Shown here: positions 52,781 to 64,000 of the stretch, in pieces
Numbering within the stretch: the first letter of the stretch is position 1
Layout of the letters: each line of letters opens with the position of its first letter
From: Streptomyces violens
GTDB taxonomy: Bacteria; Actinomycetota; Actinomycetes; Streptomycetales; Streptomycetaceae
DNA length: 64,000 nucleotides
Direction of reading: 5' to 3'
NCBI RefSeq assembly: GCF_000717745.1
Contig: NZ_JOBH01000011.1
Span: forward strand, 124,001 to 188,000
The notes under the pieces: generated by a model
The model's database searches: none
Seen by the model: the letters and a program-made list of their open reading frames with translations, nothing else
What the model was told of the DNA's origin: nothing
Program-made: the position numbers and the translations under genes

Positions 52781-53509
52781 ATGCACGTGGCCAGGACTGC
52801 AGCCACCGCCCTTTCCTCTGTCCTCGTCCTGATAATTCCTGCCGCAATCGCGGTCAGCGGAATGGCGGATATGCGTCCCGGTGAGGCCGGGACGCACGCG
52901 GAAGAAGCCGCGCTGTACGGCGGTGATCCCCGGCCGGCCACGGCCCGGGCGGGCCACCGGACGCCCGTCGCGTCCGGCCGGAAGGTCCGGGTCTCGCCGG
53001 CCGGGCTGGAGGGGCAGGCCGCCACCTTCGTCGCGGCGGGGCTGACGGAGCAGCGCTTCGAGGCCGCGGCCCGGGCCTCCCGGGCCAGCTCGGAGGCGCG
53101 GAGCGCGGCGCTGGAAGAGCGGCGGCGCGCCGCGGCCAGAAAACGCGCCGAGGCCCGGGAGCGGCTGGTGGCGACAGGGCCGGCCGGGTGGATCCGCGCG
53201 TGTCTGCGGGTCACGGGATCACCCGAATACTGGTACGCGGGGCTGTGGACGATCGCCCGCAGGGAATCCGGATTCGACCCGAACGCATTCAATGGATGGG
53301 ACGCCAACGCGGTGGCGGGCGAGCCGTCCCGGGGGCTTTTCCAGACGACCATGGGAACGTTCCGGGCGCACCATCAGCCCGGTACGGCATGGGACATCAA
53401 TGACCCGGTGGCGAATTGCGCGGCGGCCGTGAATTACATCAAGGCGCAGTACGGCGACATCTCCCGCGTGCAACAGGCCGATGCGGGCAGCCCGCCGAAA
53501 GGCTATTAG
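52781..53509 (+). CDS. secreted lytic transglycosylase (SLT domain)
   Basis: 242 residues. N-terminal signal segment (RTAATALSSVLVLIIPAAIA) without a lipobox, an Ala/Arg-rich helical linker (~85-130: ASRASSEARSAALEERRRAA), and a C-terminal SLT-like domain (~145-242): LWTIARRESGFDPNAFNGWD with the catalytic Glu, PSRGLFQTTMGTFRAHH, and NCAAAVNYIKAQYGDI. It cleaves peptidoglycan outside the membrane. Its stop overlaps the end of the convergent MarR gene by 3 bases. Confidence 0.88.
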   Translation: MHVARTAATALSSVLVLIIPAAIAVSGMADMRPGEAGTHAEEAALYGGDPRPATARAGHRTPVASGRKVRVSPAGLEGQAATFVAAGLTEQRFEAAARASRASSEARSAALEERRRAAARKRAEARERLVATGPAGWIRACLRVTGSPEYWYAGLWTIARRESGFDPNAFNGWDANAVAGEPSRGLFQTTMGTFRAHHQPGTAWDINDPVANCAAAVNYIKAQYGDISRVQQADAGSPPKGY

Positions 53510-53985
53510 CCCTGCTCCGCCAGCCGCCGCAGGAGAGCGCCTGCCTCCAGTACCCGGCGGACGTCCTCCGGGGGCAGCGTGCCGAGGCGCCCGGCGAGCG
53601 CCTCGGCCTCGCTCTGTGCCACATCGTTCAGCGCGCGGACGCCGTCCTCGGTGATGACGACGCGTGCCGCGCGCCCGTCGGTCGGGTCCGGCTCCCTGCG
53701 GACCAGCCCCGCCGACTCCAGGCTCGCCACCGCGGCCGTGGCCGTCGGCTGCGAGCAGGGGATGCGGTCGGCCAGTACGCCGATGCGGGACGGGCCGAGC
53801 TGGGTGAGCAGGGCGAGGACGATGAGCTGGGTGGGCGGGACGCGGCGGTCGGGGACGGCCCTGCCCAGGCTGCGCAGCAGCCGGTGCAGGGTCACGACCA
53901 GTTCGAGCGCGTCCTCTTCACCGACCGTGCTCAGCGCCGTCCCCTCGCCGACCGCCACGCCACCGTCCACCCGTCTGTCGTCCAA
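53506..53985 (-). CDS. MarR-family transcriptional regulator
   Basis: 159 residues. Winged HTH with LTQLGPSRIGVLADRIPCSQ, PTATAAVASLESAGLVRR and the wing EPDPTDGRAARVVIT. The first codon available is TTG with GAGGCAGG four bases before; a GTG five codons later is an alternative. Located between asnB and the transglycosylase, 18 bases beyond the asnB 3' end on the same strand, so it precedes asnB in transcription order and may form a unit with nothing upstream. Ligand unknown. Confidence 0.85.
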   Translation of the reverse strand: MDDRRVDGGVAVGEGTALSTVGEEDALELVVTLHRLLRSLGRAVPDRRVPPTQLIVLALLTQLGPSRIGVLADRIPCSQPTATAAVASLESAGLVRREPDPTDGRAARVVITEDGVRALNDVAQSEAEALAGRLGTLPPEDVRRVLEAGALLRRLAEQG

Positions 53986-54003
53986 AGACCTGCCTCGATC
54001 AGG

Positions 54004-55845
54004 TCAAGAGAGTGTAATGGTCGGCGAGTACATGTCCATCCAGAGGGCCAGGTCCAAGGTGCGTTCGAGGCCGCGCCGGGACGCCTGGGTGATCTGCGGG
54101 ACGTCGACCTGCACGGCGCGCTGCAGCCAGTCGCGGCTGACCAGGTCGAAGACCGGGTGCGAGGGCTTGGCGAGCAGGTCCTTGAGGTGGCCCTGGAGCG
54201 CGACGGCGTACTTCGGGTCCTGCGTGGACGGGTACGGGCTCTTCACCCGGTCGTACACCGACTTGGGCAGCACGTCGGCGGTGGCCTCGCGCAGCAGGCT
54301 CTTCTCCCGGCCGTCGAACGACTTCAGGCTCCAGGGGGTGTTGTAGACGTACTCCACGAGCCGGTGGTCGCAGAACGGCACCCGCACCTCCAGGCCGACG
54401 GCCATGCTCGCCCGGTCCTTGCGGTCCAGCAGCACGCGGACGAACCGGGTCAGGTGCAGATAGCAGATCTCGCGCATGCGGTACTCGAAGTCGCTCTCGC
54501 CGTCGAGGCGCCGCACGTCCGCGATGGCCGTCCGGTAGCTGTCCTGGATGTAACTCCCCAGGTCCATCGCCTTGGTGACGCCCTCGGTGAGGATGTTGCC
54601 GTCGTCGCCGAAGTGCTCGGCGAACTGCACCAGCCAGGGGAAGGTGTCCGCCTCGCGGGCCTTGGGGTCGAAGAACTGCTTGTACCCGCCGAAGACCTCG
54701 TCCGCCGACTCGCCGGACAGTGCCACCGTCGAGTGCTCGCGGATCGCCTTGAACAGCAGGTACAGCGAGGAGTCCATGTCGCCGAGGCCCATCGGGATGT
54801 CCCGGGCGCGGATCATCTTGGAGCGCACTTCGGGGTCGGCGAGCTGGTCCGAGTTGAGGACGATGTCCTGGTGCTCGGTCTTCGAGGCGCGCGCCACGTC
54901 GTGCACGAAGGGGGTGTCCGGGGTGTCGCGAAGTGCGTCCGGGGTGAAGTTCTCGGTCTGGCCCACGAAGTCGACGGCGAAGCTGCGGACCGTCCTGTCC
55001 TCGGCGGCCAGCTGCTGTGCGGCCAGCGCGGTCATCGCGGAGGAGTCCAGGCCGCCGGAGAGCAGCGTGCAGCGGGGCACGTCGGCGACGAGCTGGCGGC
55101 GCACGATGTCGTCCAGCAGCGACCGCACATGGGCGATCGAGGTCTCCCGGTCGTCGGTGTGCTGCTTGGTCTCCAGCGTCCAGTACACACGGGTGCGCAG
55201 GCCGTTCCTGGTCAGCGTGACGACCGTGCCGGGCTCGACCTCGCGCATGCCTTCGTACACCGCGTGCCCCGGTGTCTTGACGAAGGCGAACAGCTCGCGC
55301 AGGCCGTCCAGTGTCACGGTGGGGGTGACCTGCGGGTTGGCGAGGATGGCCTTGGGCTCGGAGCCGAAGAGCACACCGTCGTCGGTTTCGTAGTAGTAGA
55401 AGGGCTTGATGCCCATCCGGTCGCGGATCATCACGAGCTTCTGCTCGCGACTGTCCCAGATGGCGAAGGCGTACATGCCGTTGAGGCGTTCGGCGACGGC
55501 CTCGCCCCACTCCAGGTAGCCGTGGAGCACGACCTCGGTGTCGGAGTCGGTGGTGAAGCGGTGGCCGCGGGCGGCCAGTTCCTTGCGCAGTTCGGAGAAG
55601 TTGTACGCCTCTCCGGAGTAGACCATCGCGACCGGTCCGTCGGGGGTCTCGACGGTCATCGGCTGGCGGCCGCCCGGCAGATCGATGATGGCGAGCCGGC
55701 GGTGACCGAGGGCCGCCGGGCCCTGGACCCAGGTCCCGGCGTCGTCCGGACCGCGGCAGGACATGGTCTCGGTCATGGCGTCGACGGTGGCCTGTTCGGA
55801 CCGCAGGTCACGCTGGTAGGCGACCCATCCGGCGATTCCGCACAT
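54004..55845 (-). CDS. asnB: asparagine synthetase (glutamine-hydrolysing)
   Basis: 613 residues from the ATG of MCGIAGWVAY, required because Cys2 is the glutaminase nucleophile; GGAGGAG precedes it. N-terminal Ntn glutaminase domain (~1-215: CRGPDDAG, GHRRLAIIDLPGGRQPM, DSDTEVVLHGY, DRMGIKPFYYY) and C-terminal synthetase with the pyrophosphate loop LLSGGLDSSAMTAL, GESADEVFGGY and RVPFCDHRLVEYVY. Makes asparagine from aspartate, glutamine and ATP. 613 residues is the actinobacterial AsnB length. Single gene with its own upstream region. Confidence 0.95.
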   Translation of the reverse strand: MCGIAGWVAYQRDLRSEQATVDAMTETMSCRGPDDAGTWVQGPAALGHRRLAIIDLPGGRQPMTVETPDGPVAMVYSGEAYNFSELRKELAARGHRFTTDSDTEVVLHGYLEWGEAVAERLNGMYAFAIWDSREQKLVMIRDRMGIKPFYYYETDDGVLFGSEPKAILANPQVTPTVTLDGLRELFAFVKTPGHAVYEGMREVEPGTVVTLTRNGLRTRVYWTLETKQHTDDRETSIAHVRSLLDDIVRRQLVADVPRCTLLSGGLDSSAMTALAAQQLAAEDRTVRSFAVDFVGQTENFTPDALRDTPDTPFVHDVARASKTEHQDIVLNSDQLADPEVRSKMIRARDIPMGLGDMDSSLYLLFKAIREHSTVALSGESADEVFGGYKQFFDPKAREADTFPWLVQFAEHFGDDGNILTEGVTKAMDLGSYIQDSYRTAIADVRRLDGESDFEYRMREICYLHLTRFVRVLLDRKDRASMAVGLEVRVPFCDHRLVEYVYNTPWSLKSFDGREKSLLREATADVLPKSVYDRVKSPYPSTQDPKYAVALQGHLKDLLAKPSHPVFDLVSRDWLQRAVQVDVPQITQASRRGLERTLDLALWMDMYSPTITLS

Positions 55846-56078
55846 GCTGCTCCTCCGAATCCGACCCTGGGCTGGTGCGTCGGGGGGCGGCCGGAAAACG
55901 GCATGCGTCAGCGGCCGGACACCCAGGGTCACGTGTATCGAGCACCTATGTAACGAGGGTGTGACAGCCGGGTGTCGTCCGTCAACAGGGTCATGGGGGG
56001 TGAATGCGGCTGACCGGGCGGGAAGTAAAGCGGGCGCCAAGTGCCGGTATACAAGGGCTATTTGGACGGTCATGGGAG

Positions 56079-56109
56079 TGCCGCGGCCACTCGCTGTGGC
56101 CGCGGCACG
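56079..56109 (-). terminator. hairpin terminator after the ferredoxin reductase operon
   Basis: Perfect 13-bp stem (GTGCCGCGGCCAC with its complement) and 5-base loop, 11 bases beyond the ferredoxin reductase stop on the minus strand. Confidence 0.85.
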
Positions 56110-56119
56110 GGCGGTCCGG

Positions 56120-57286
56120 TCAGCCGGCGACCGGCTGGGCCGCCCGCATCAGCTCGCGGCGCGCCTTCATGAAGGGGCGCGGGCGGTTGAGGGCGAGGAC
56201 CGCCGTGGTGCGGCCGTCGCGCTCGTACGCGGCGAGGAAGCTGCGGTCCTCGGGGGAGCCGTCGATCACCCGCACGGTGTCGGTGGGCAGCCGCCGCCCG
56301 GCGAACTGGATGCGGACGCCGTACTGGTCGGACCAGAAGTACGGCACGGTGCGGTGCGCCAGGAGGGTCTCGCCCGCGAGGAGGTTGTGGACGGCGGTGG
56401 CGGCCTGTTCGGTCGCGCTGGTCCAGTGCTCGGTACGGGAGCCGCCGACCCGGGCCACGTCGCCGACCGCGACGACGTGGGGGAGCGCGGTCACGCACCC
56501 GGTGTCGCAGACCACCCCGTCGTCCAGGGTCAGCCCGGAGCCGGCCAGCCAGTCGGTGTTCGGGCGGACGCCGATGCCGACGACGACGGTGTCGGCGGGC
56601 AGTATCCGTCCGTCGGCCAGCTCGACGCCGGTGACGCGGCCGCCGGACTCGCCCTGCAGTGCCGCGACGCCCGTACCGCTGACCAGCGTGACCCCGTGGT
56701 CCCCGTGCAGCGCCGCGCAGACCCCGGCCATCTCCTCGCCGAGCTGTGGCAGCAGCGGGAGCGGCGCGGCCTCGACGACCGTGACGTCATGGCCGAGCGC
56801 GGCGCACGAGGAGGCGACCTCGGCGCCGATGAAGCCGCCGCCGATCACCACGACCCGCACCGGGCCGCCGGCCAGGTCGGCACGGAGCGCCTGGGCGTCG
56901 TCGAGGCTGCGCAGGGTGTGCACCCCGGCGAGCTCGGGCCCCGGCAGCCGGCGCGGGGTGGCGCCGGTGGCGATGACCACCCCGTCGGTGGCGAGGGACC
57001 GGCCGTTCTCCAGGGCCACCGACCGGCCGCCGGCGTCCAGCCCGGCGGCGCGCGTCCCCAGCAGCCACTCCGCGTCCAGCTCGGCGACCTCCTCGGCGTC
57101 CGCCAGGGCGAGGTCGTCCTGCCCGGCCGTGCCCTTGAGGAAGTCCTTGGAGAGCGGCGGCCGGTCGTACGGGCGGTGGCACTCGTCCCCGACGATCATC
57201 AGCCGGCCCCCGAACCCCTGGGAGCGCAGCGCTCTCGCGGCGTACAGTCCGGCCAGCGAGGCTCCGACGACGGTGACCGTCCTCAT
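56120..57286 (-). CDS. FAD/NAD(P)H ferredoxin reductase
   Basis: 388 residues from ATG (MRTVTVVGASLAG). Two dinucleotide folds: FAD site VVGASLAGLYAARALRSQGF and PYDRPPLSKDFL; NAD(P)H site VVVIGGGFIGAEVASSCAAL; the second FAD contact VVAVGDVARV; and a C-terminal reductase domain (VPYFWSDQYGVRIQFAG). This is the rubredoxin/ferredoxin reductase type that feeds Rieske oxygenases. It overlaps the Rieske ferredoxin gene by 4 bases, so the pair is one electron-transfer module, and the GbcA-like oxygenase 5 kb away is the likely acceptor. Confidence 0.9.
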   Translation of the reverse strand: MRTVTVVGASLAGLYAARALRSQGFGGRLMIVGDECHRPYDRPPLSKDFLKGTAGQDDLALADAEEVAELDAEWLLGTRAAGLDAGGRSVALENGRSLATDGVVIATGATPRRLPGPELAGVHTLRSLDDAQALRADLAGGPVRVVVIGGGFIGAEVASSCAALGHDVTVVEAAPLPLLPQLGEEMAGVCAALHGDHGVTLVSGTGVAALQGESGGRVTGVELADGRILPADTVVVGIGVRPNTDWLAGSGLTLDDGVVCDTGCVTALPHVVAVGDVARVGGSRTEHWTSATEQAATAVHNLLAGETLLAHRTVPYFWSDQYGVRIQFAGRRLPTDTVRVIDGSPEDRSFLAAYERDGRTTAVLALNRPRPFMKARRELMRAAQPVAG

Positions 57287-57603
57287 GCGGCGGTGCCTTC
57301 CTGGGCGGCGTGGTGCACGTAGATCATGCCGTTCTCCACGGTGACGGAGTGGGTGCGGACGGCCCGCCGGGCGGGCAGGCAGGTCGGCATGCCGGTGCGC
57401 AGGTCGAACGACGCGGCGTGCAGCGGGCATTCGACCAGGCAGCCCTCCAGCCAGCCGTCGGCGAGCGAGGCGTCCTGGTGGGTGCAGGTGTCGTCGATGG
57501 CGTAGATCTCGCCGTCGGCATTGAAGACGGCGATCGGAGGTGCGGTGTCGATGCGAAGGGACTCGCCTGCGGGCAGGTCATCGAGGTGGCAGACGGGAAT
57601 CAC
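57283..57603 (-). CDS. Rieske [2Fe-2S] ferredoxin
   Basis: 106 residues from GTG. Rieske ligands: Cys40-x-His42 (DDTCTHQDASL) and Cys59-xx-His62 (VECPLHAASF). Small soluble Rieske ferredoxin of the kind serving multicomponent dioxygenases. First gene of a two-gene unit with the FAD reductase. Divergent from the IclR gene; the shared gap contains the word TGCGCAAC that recurs in front of the demethylation operon. Confidence 0.9.
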   Translation of the reverse strand: MIPVCHLDDLPAGESLRIDTAPPIAVFNADGEIYAIDDTCTHQDASLADGWLEGCLVECPLHAASFDLRTGMPTCLPARRAVRTHSVTVENGMIYVHHAAQEGTAA

Positions 57604-57663
57604 GGGGCACCCCTCTTACTGTTCGGTATAGTTGAGTTCCGCGATGCGCACGGCGAAGCGCTC

Positions 57664-57671
57664 TGCGCAAC
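57664..57671. promoter_or_regulatory. TGCGCAAC element, candidate IclR site
   Basis: Between the divergent Rieske ferredoxin and IclR genes. The same 8 bases are found at 58748-58755, and CGCGCAAC at 58729-58736, before the demethylation operon. Shared words at the two promoters flanking the regulator suggest a common site. Confidence 0.4.
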
Positions 57672-57754
57672 AGAATCCAAGCCGGGAGGCCGCGCGTCAA
57701 GCGCCTCCCTTCAGAAGCCGGCCCGCATCGGGTCGCGCCAGGTGGTGAGATCGG

Positions 57755-58570
57755 ATGACGGACAACGCGAAGGACACGTCGGAGGCCAGGTCAGCGCAGA
57801 AATCACCCCGCGGAGCGGGGAGTTCCGTGCAGTCGGTGGATCGTGCGGTCACGGTGCTGGAGATCCTCGCCCGGCACGGTGAGGCAGGGGTGACCGAGGT
57901 CGCCGACGAGCTCGGCGTGCACAAGTCGACGGCCTTCCGGCTGCTCGGCGTGCTGGAGAACCGCGGGCTGGTCGCCCAGGAGCAGGAGCGCGGGAAGTAC
58001 TACCTCGGGGCCGGGGTGCTGCGGCTGGCCGGGGCCGCCGCGGTGCGCCTGGACATCTCGCAGGAGGGCGCGCCGATGTGCCGGCTGCTCGCCGACGAGC
58101 TGGGCGAGACGGCCAACATCGCGGTGCTGGACAACGGTGCCGCGGTCAACATCATGCAGGCCCGCGGCCCGGCCTCGGTCACCGCGCAGAACTGGCTCGG
58201 CCGCCGCACCCCGCTGCACGCGACCTCCAGCGGCAAGGCGCTGCTGGCGTTCCAGCCGGGCCCGGTGCAGGACGCCGCGCTCGCCCGGAAGCTGCCGCGG
58301 CTCACCGAGCGGACCATCACCTCCGTCGCCGAGCTCCGCGAGCAGCTCGCCGAGGTGGTGCGCAATGGCTTCGCGGTGGCGATGGAGGAGCTGGAGCTGG
58401 GGCTGCACGCGGTCGCGGCGCCGGTGCGCGCGCACGACGGCCAGGTGATCGGCGCGATCAGCGTATCGGCCCCCGCGTACCGGCTGGAGCCCGACCGTAT
58501 CCCGGAGGTCGCCAAGCGCACGGTCGAGGCGGCACGGGAATTGTCCCGGCGGATGGGACACGGGAGTTGA
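57755..58570 (+). CDS. IclR-family regulator of the betaine-demethylation locus
   Basis: 271 residues. N-terminal ~25 disordered residues, HTH ~28-90 (VDRAVTVLEILARHGEAGVT, EVADELGVHKSTAFRLLGVL) and effector domain (ETANIAVLDNGAAVNIMQA, TPLHATSSGKALLAF, VAAPVRAHDGQVIGAISVS). Different subgroup from the two hut-locus IclR proteins. It is placed between the divergent Rieske electron-transfer pair and the operon of mscR, dimethylglycine oxidase, oxygenase and aldehyde dehydrogenase, so it is the obvious local regulator. A terminator hairpin follows. Confidence 0.9.
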   Translation: MTDNAKDTSEARSAQKSPRGAGSSVQSVDRAVTVLEILARHGEAGVTEVADELGVHKSTAFRLLGVLENRGLVAQEQERGKYYLGAGVLRLAGAAAVRLDISQEGAPMCRLLADELGETANIAVLDNGAAVNIMQARGPASVTAQNWLGRRTPLHATSSGKALLAFQPGPVQDAALARKLPRLTERTITSVAELREQLAEVVRNGFAVAMEELELGLHAVAAPVRAHDGQVIGAISVSAPAYRLEPDRIPEVAKRTVEAARELSRRMGHGS

Positions 58571-58610
58571 TCTCCGTCGCGTAGACGGTTCGACCGTGCG
58601 CAGGAATGAC

Positions 58611-58636
58611 GCGGGGCCGGTGCCCACCGGCCCCGC
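58611..58636 (+). terminator. hairpin terminator after the IclR gene
   Basis: Perfect 12-bp stem GCGGGGCCGGTG/CACCGGCCCCGC with a 2-base nominal loop (so the tip opens slightly), 40 bases after the stop. Confidence 0.8.
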
Positions 58637-58689
58637 GTCCGTGCGTGCCGACCGTGCGCGCGCTTTTACCAACGGTTAACTCCAACCCC

Positions 58690-58755
58690 TTGACGCCGCC
58701 GAGAAGGCGTTCCCAGTATGTCTCTCATCGCGCAACGAGTCGTGCAGTGCGCAAC
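58690..58755 (+). promoter_or_regulatory. promoter and direct-repeat operator of the demethylation operon
   Basis: TTGACG at 58690-58695 and CAGTAT at 58714-58719 are 18 bases apart, a fair sigma-70-type promoter for this GC content. Just downstream, CGCGCAAC (58729) and TGCGCAAC (58748) are 19 bases apart, i.e. on the same helix face. If bound by the IclR protein they would block elongation. Confidence 0.45.
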
Positions 58756-58771
58756 ACTGAGGGGTAGGGGC

Positions 58772-62357
<3,586 letters not shown>

Positions 62358-62392
62358 CGCTTGGAAGAAGTAGTTCGCTTGAGGAGACGCAC

Positions 62393-63538
62393 ATGACGAC
62401 CACGCCCGAACTCGCCCCGACCGCCACGTCCAGCCTGATCACCACCCTGCCCGGCACCTCCTACACCGACCCGGAGACCTTCCGGCAGGAGCAGGAGAAG
62501 ATCTTCGAGCGGCTGTGGTTCTGCGCCGTGCGCAGCGCCGACCTGGACAGGCCCGGTGCCTTCCGCACCGTGCAGGTCGGCCGGGAGAACGTCCTGATCA
62601 CCCGCAACCGCCGCGGCGAACTGCGGGCCTTCCTGAACATCTGCCGGCACCGCGGCGCCCGCCTGTGCACCGAGGAGTCCGGCGAGGCCCGCCGCAACCT
62701 CCAGTGCCCCTACCACGCCTGGACCTACGACTTCGACGGCAAGCTCATCGCGGCGCCCAACCTGACGTCGATGCCGGACATCGACCGCACCGAGCGCGGC
62801 CTGGTCACCGTCCCGCTGCGCGAGTGGCTCGGCTACGCCTGGGTCTGCCTGGCCGACGAGCCGCCGTCCTTCGAGGACACGGTGATCGGCGCGGCCGTCG
62901 AGCGGCTCGGCGACGCCGCCTCCATCGAGCGGTACCGCACCGAGGGCCTGGCCCTGGGCAAGCGCATCACCTACGACGTGGCGGCCAACTGGAAGCTCAT
63001 CATCGAGAACTTCATGGAGTGCTACCACTGCGCCACCATCCACCCCGAACTCACCGACGTACTCCCGGAGTTCGCGGACGGCTTCGCCGCGCAGTACTAC
63101 GTCGGGCACGGCGCTGAATTCGCGCCGGAGGCCGAGGGCTTCACGGTCGACGGCAAGGGCGGCTTCGGCCGGCTCCCCGAGATCGCGGAGGACCAGGACC
63201 GCCGGTACTACGCGATCACGGTCCGGCCGCAGGTCTTCGTCAACCTCGTGCCCGACCACGTCATCGTCCACCGGATGTTCCCGATGGCCGCCGACCGCAC
63301 GGTCGTGGAGTGCGACTGGCTCTACCTCCCCGAGGTCGTCGAGTCCGGCGCCGACATCTCCACCTCCGTCGAGCTGTTCCACCGCGTCAACCAGCAGGAC
63401 TTCGAAGCGTGCGAGCGGACCCAGCCGGCGATGGACTCGCGCGCCTACCGGGACGGCGGCGTCCTCGTGCCGAGTGAGCACCACATCGGGGCCTTCCACC
63501 AGTGGGTCACCGAGCAACTGGAGGACAAGCGTGCCTGA
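62393..63538 (+). CDS. gbcA: Rieske non-heme iron oxygenase, glycine betaine demethylase-like (GbcA)
   Basis: 381 residues with GAGGAGA before the ATG. Rieske domain: Cys84-x-His86 (NICRHRGARLC) and Cys105-xx-His108 (QCPYHAWTYDF). Catalytic domain: NWKLIIENFMECYHCATIHP with the iron ligands His212 and His217 and the bridging acidic residue in NFMEC (Glu209, Asp in many relatives). Similar to GbcA and choline monooxygenase. In context with dimethylglycine oxidase, betaine to dimethylglycine plus formaldehyde is most likely. Electrons would come from the separate Rieske ferredoxin and FAD reductase. 35 bases after the previous gene. Confidence 0.85.
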   Translation: MTTTPELAPTATSSLITTLPGTSYTDPETFRQEQEKIFERLWFCAVRSADLDRPGAFRTVQVGRENVLITRNRRGELRAFLNICRHRGARLCTEESGEARRNLQCPYHAWTYDFDGKLIAAPNLTSMPDIDRTERGLVTVPLREWLGYAWVCLADEPPSFEDTVIGAAVERLGDAASIERYRTEGLALGKRITYDVAANWKLIIENFMECYHCATIHPELTDVLPEFADGFAAQYYVGHGAEFAPEAEGFTVDGKGGFGRLPEIAEDQDRRYYAITVRPQVFVNLVPDHVIVHRMFPMAADRTVVECDWLYLPEVVESGADISTSVELFHRVNQQDFEACERTQPAMDSRAYRDGGVLVPSEHHIGAFHQWVTEQLEDKRA

Positions 63539-64000
63539 CCTGTACATCGACGGGCGGTGGCAGTCGGCCGCCGCCGGCGCCACCCGCGAGATCCGCTGCC
63601 CCGCCGACCAGAGCCTCGTCGCGGTGGTCGACGAGGGCGACGCAACGGACGCCGACCGGGCCGTCGCCGCGGCTCGCCGCGCCTTCGACACCGGCCCCTG
63701 GCCGCACACCACCGCAGCTCAGCGCGGCGCCAAGCTGCTGCGCGTCGCCGACCTCCTGGAGCGCGACAAGGCGATCCTCGCCCGCGCCGAATCGCTCGAC
63801 ACCGGCAAACGGCTGGTGGAGAGCGAGCTCGACATGGACGACATCGCCGCCTGCTTCCGGTACTTCGGGCGTCTGATCACCGAGGAGGGGGACGCGGGCC
63901 GGGTGGTCGACGCGGGCAGCGCCACGGTCGAGAGCCGCGTCGTGCACGAGCCGGTGGGCGTCTGCGCGCTGATCACGCCGTGGAACTATCCGCTGCTGCA
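63531..64000 (+). CDS. aldehyde dehydrogenase, betaine-aldehyde type (3' end outside window)
   Basis: About 156 residues visible from GTG (MPDLYIDGRWQSAAAGATRE); it overlaps the oxygenase stop by 8 bases. N-terminal part of an NAD(P)-dependent aldehyde dehydrogenase: DQSLVAVVDEGDATDADRAV, RAAFDTGPWP-like sequence, ESLDTGKRLVESELDMDDIA and the EPVGVCALITPWNYPLL motif of the coenzyme site. Catalytic Cys and Glu lie beyond the window. Betaine aldehyde to betaine would supply the substrate of the oxygenase next to it. Betaine-aldehyde specificity is inferred from context. Confidence 0.85.
   Translation, partial: MPDLYIDGRWQSAAAGATREIRCPADQSLVAVVDEGDATDADRAVAAARRAFDTGPWPHTTAAQRGAKLLRVADLLERDKAILARAESLDTGKRLVESELDMDDIAACFRYFGRLITEEGDAGRVVDAGSATVESRVVHEPVGVCALITPWNYPLL

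Overview
The window reads as a chromosomal segment of a Streptomyces-type actinomycete. GC is high throughout, third codon positions are almost all G or C, GTG starts and 4-bp ATGA/GTGA gene overlaps are common, and lineage markers are present: SepH, a CutRS-like pair, DUF4193, DUF3710, DUF3159 and DUF5998 proteins, and a mycothiol-dependent formaldehyde dehydrogenase. From memory, the gene order from sepH through ferrochelatase, inositol monophosphatase, cutRS, DUF4193, dut, kdpDE and the trkA pair resembles the SCO5855-SCO5876 stretch of S. coelicolor. I could not check this by alignment.

Layout. 0-27 kb is mostly conserved core: the end of an ATP-grasp acyl-CoA ligase, a phosphodiesterase, thymidine kinase, sepH, an unusual repeat-bearing membrane protein, a lactone oxidase with an MFS exporter, ferrochelatase, cutRS, dut, kdpDE and two TrkA/RCK proteins. 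A small scar at 3.5-4.25 kb holds a broken IS-type transposase and a broken second thymidine kinase fragment. 27.2-33.9 kb is an accessory block between the trkA pair and a KimA-like permease. It has a tight minus-strand operon (four-EF-hand protein, class II terpene-cyclase-like protein with a DxDTT motif, acetoacetate-decarboxylase-fold enzyme), then a plus-strand RCK-TM-RCK protein without a K+ selectivity filter, then a PucR-type regulator. 34.3-37.8 kb returns to core (permease, TRAM RNA methyltransferase). 37.9-40.0 kb is a second accessory patch with lower GC: a PIN-domain remnant and a 71-residue LAxTG mini-protein overlapping a hyaluronan-synthase-like glycosyltransferase.

40-52.6 kb carries small stand-alone genes and then a histidine-utilisation region (hutH-hutU, an amino acid permease, two IclR regulators, a HutC-like repressor, hutG) followed by a hemC copy. 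hutI is not in the window. 52.8-56 kb has a lytic transglycosylase, a MarR regulator and an asparagine synthetase. 56-64 kb looks like a glycine-betaine catabolic locus: a Rieske ferredoxin and its FAD reductase, an IclR regulator, mycothiol-dependent formaldehyde dehydrogenase, dimethylglycine oxidase, a Rieske oxygenase (GbcA-like), and the start of a betaine-aldehyde-type dehydrogenase cut by the window end. The parts fit together: oxidative demethylation of betaine and dimethylglycine yields formaldehyde, which the mycothiol enzyme would remove.

The least explained parts are the EF-hand/terpene-cyclase/ADC operon and the LAxTG mini-protein with its glycosyltransferase. No rRNA, tRNA or CRISPR array was seen.
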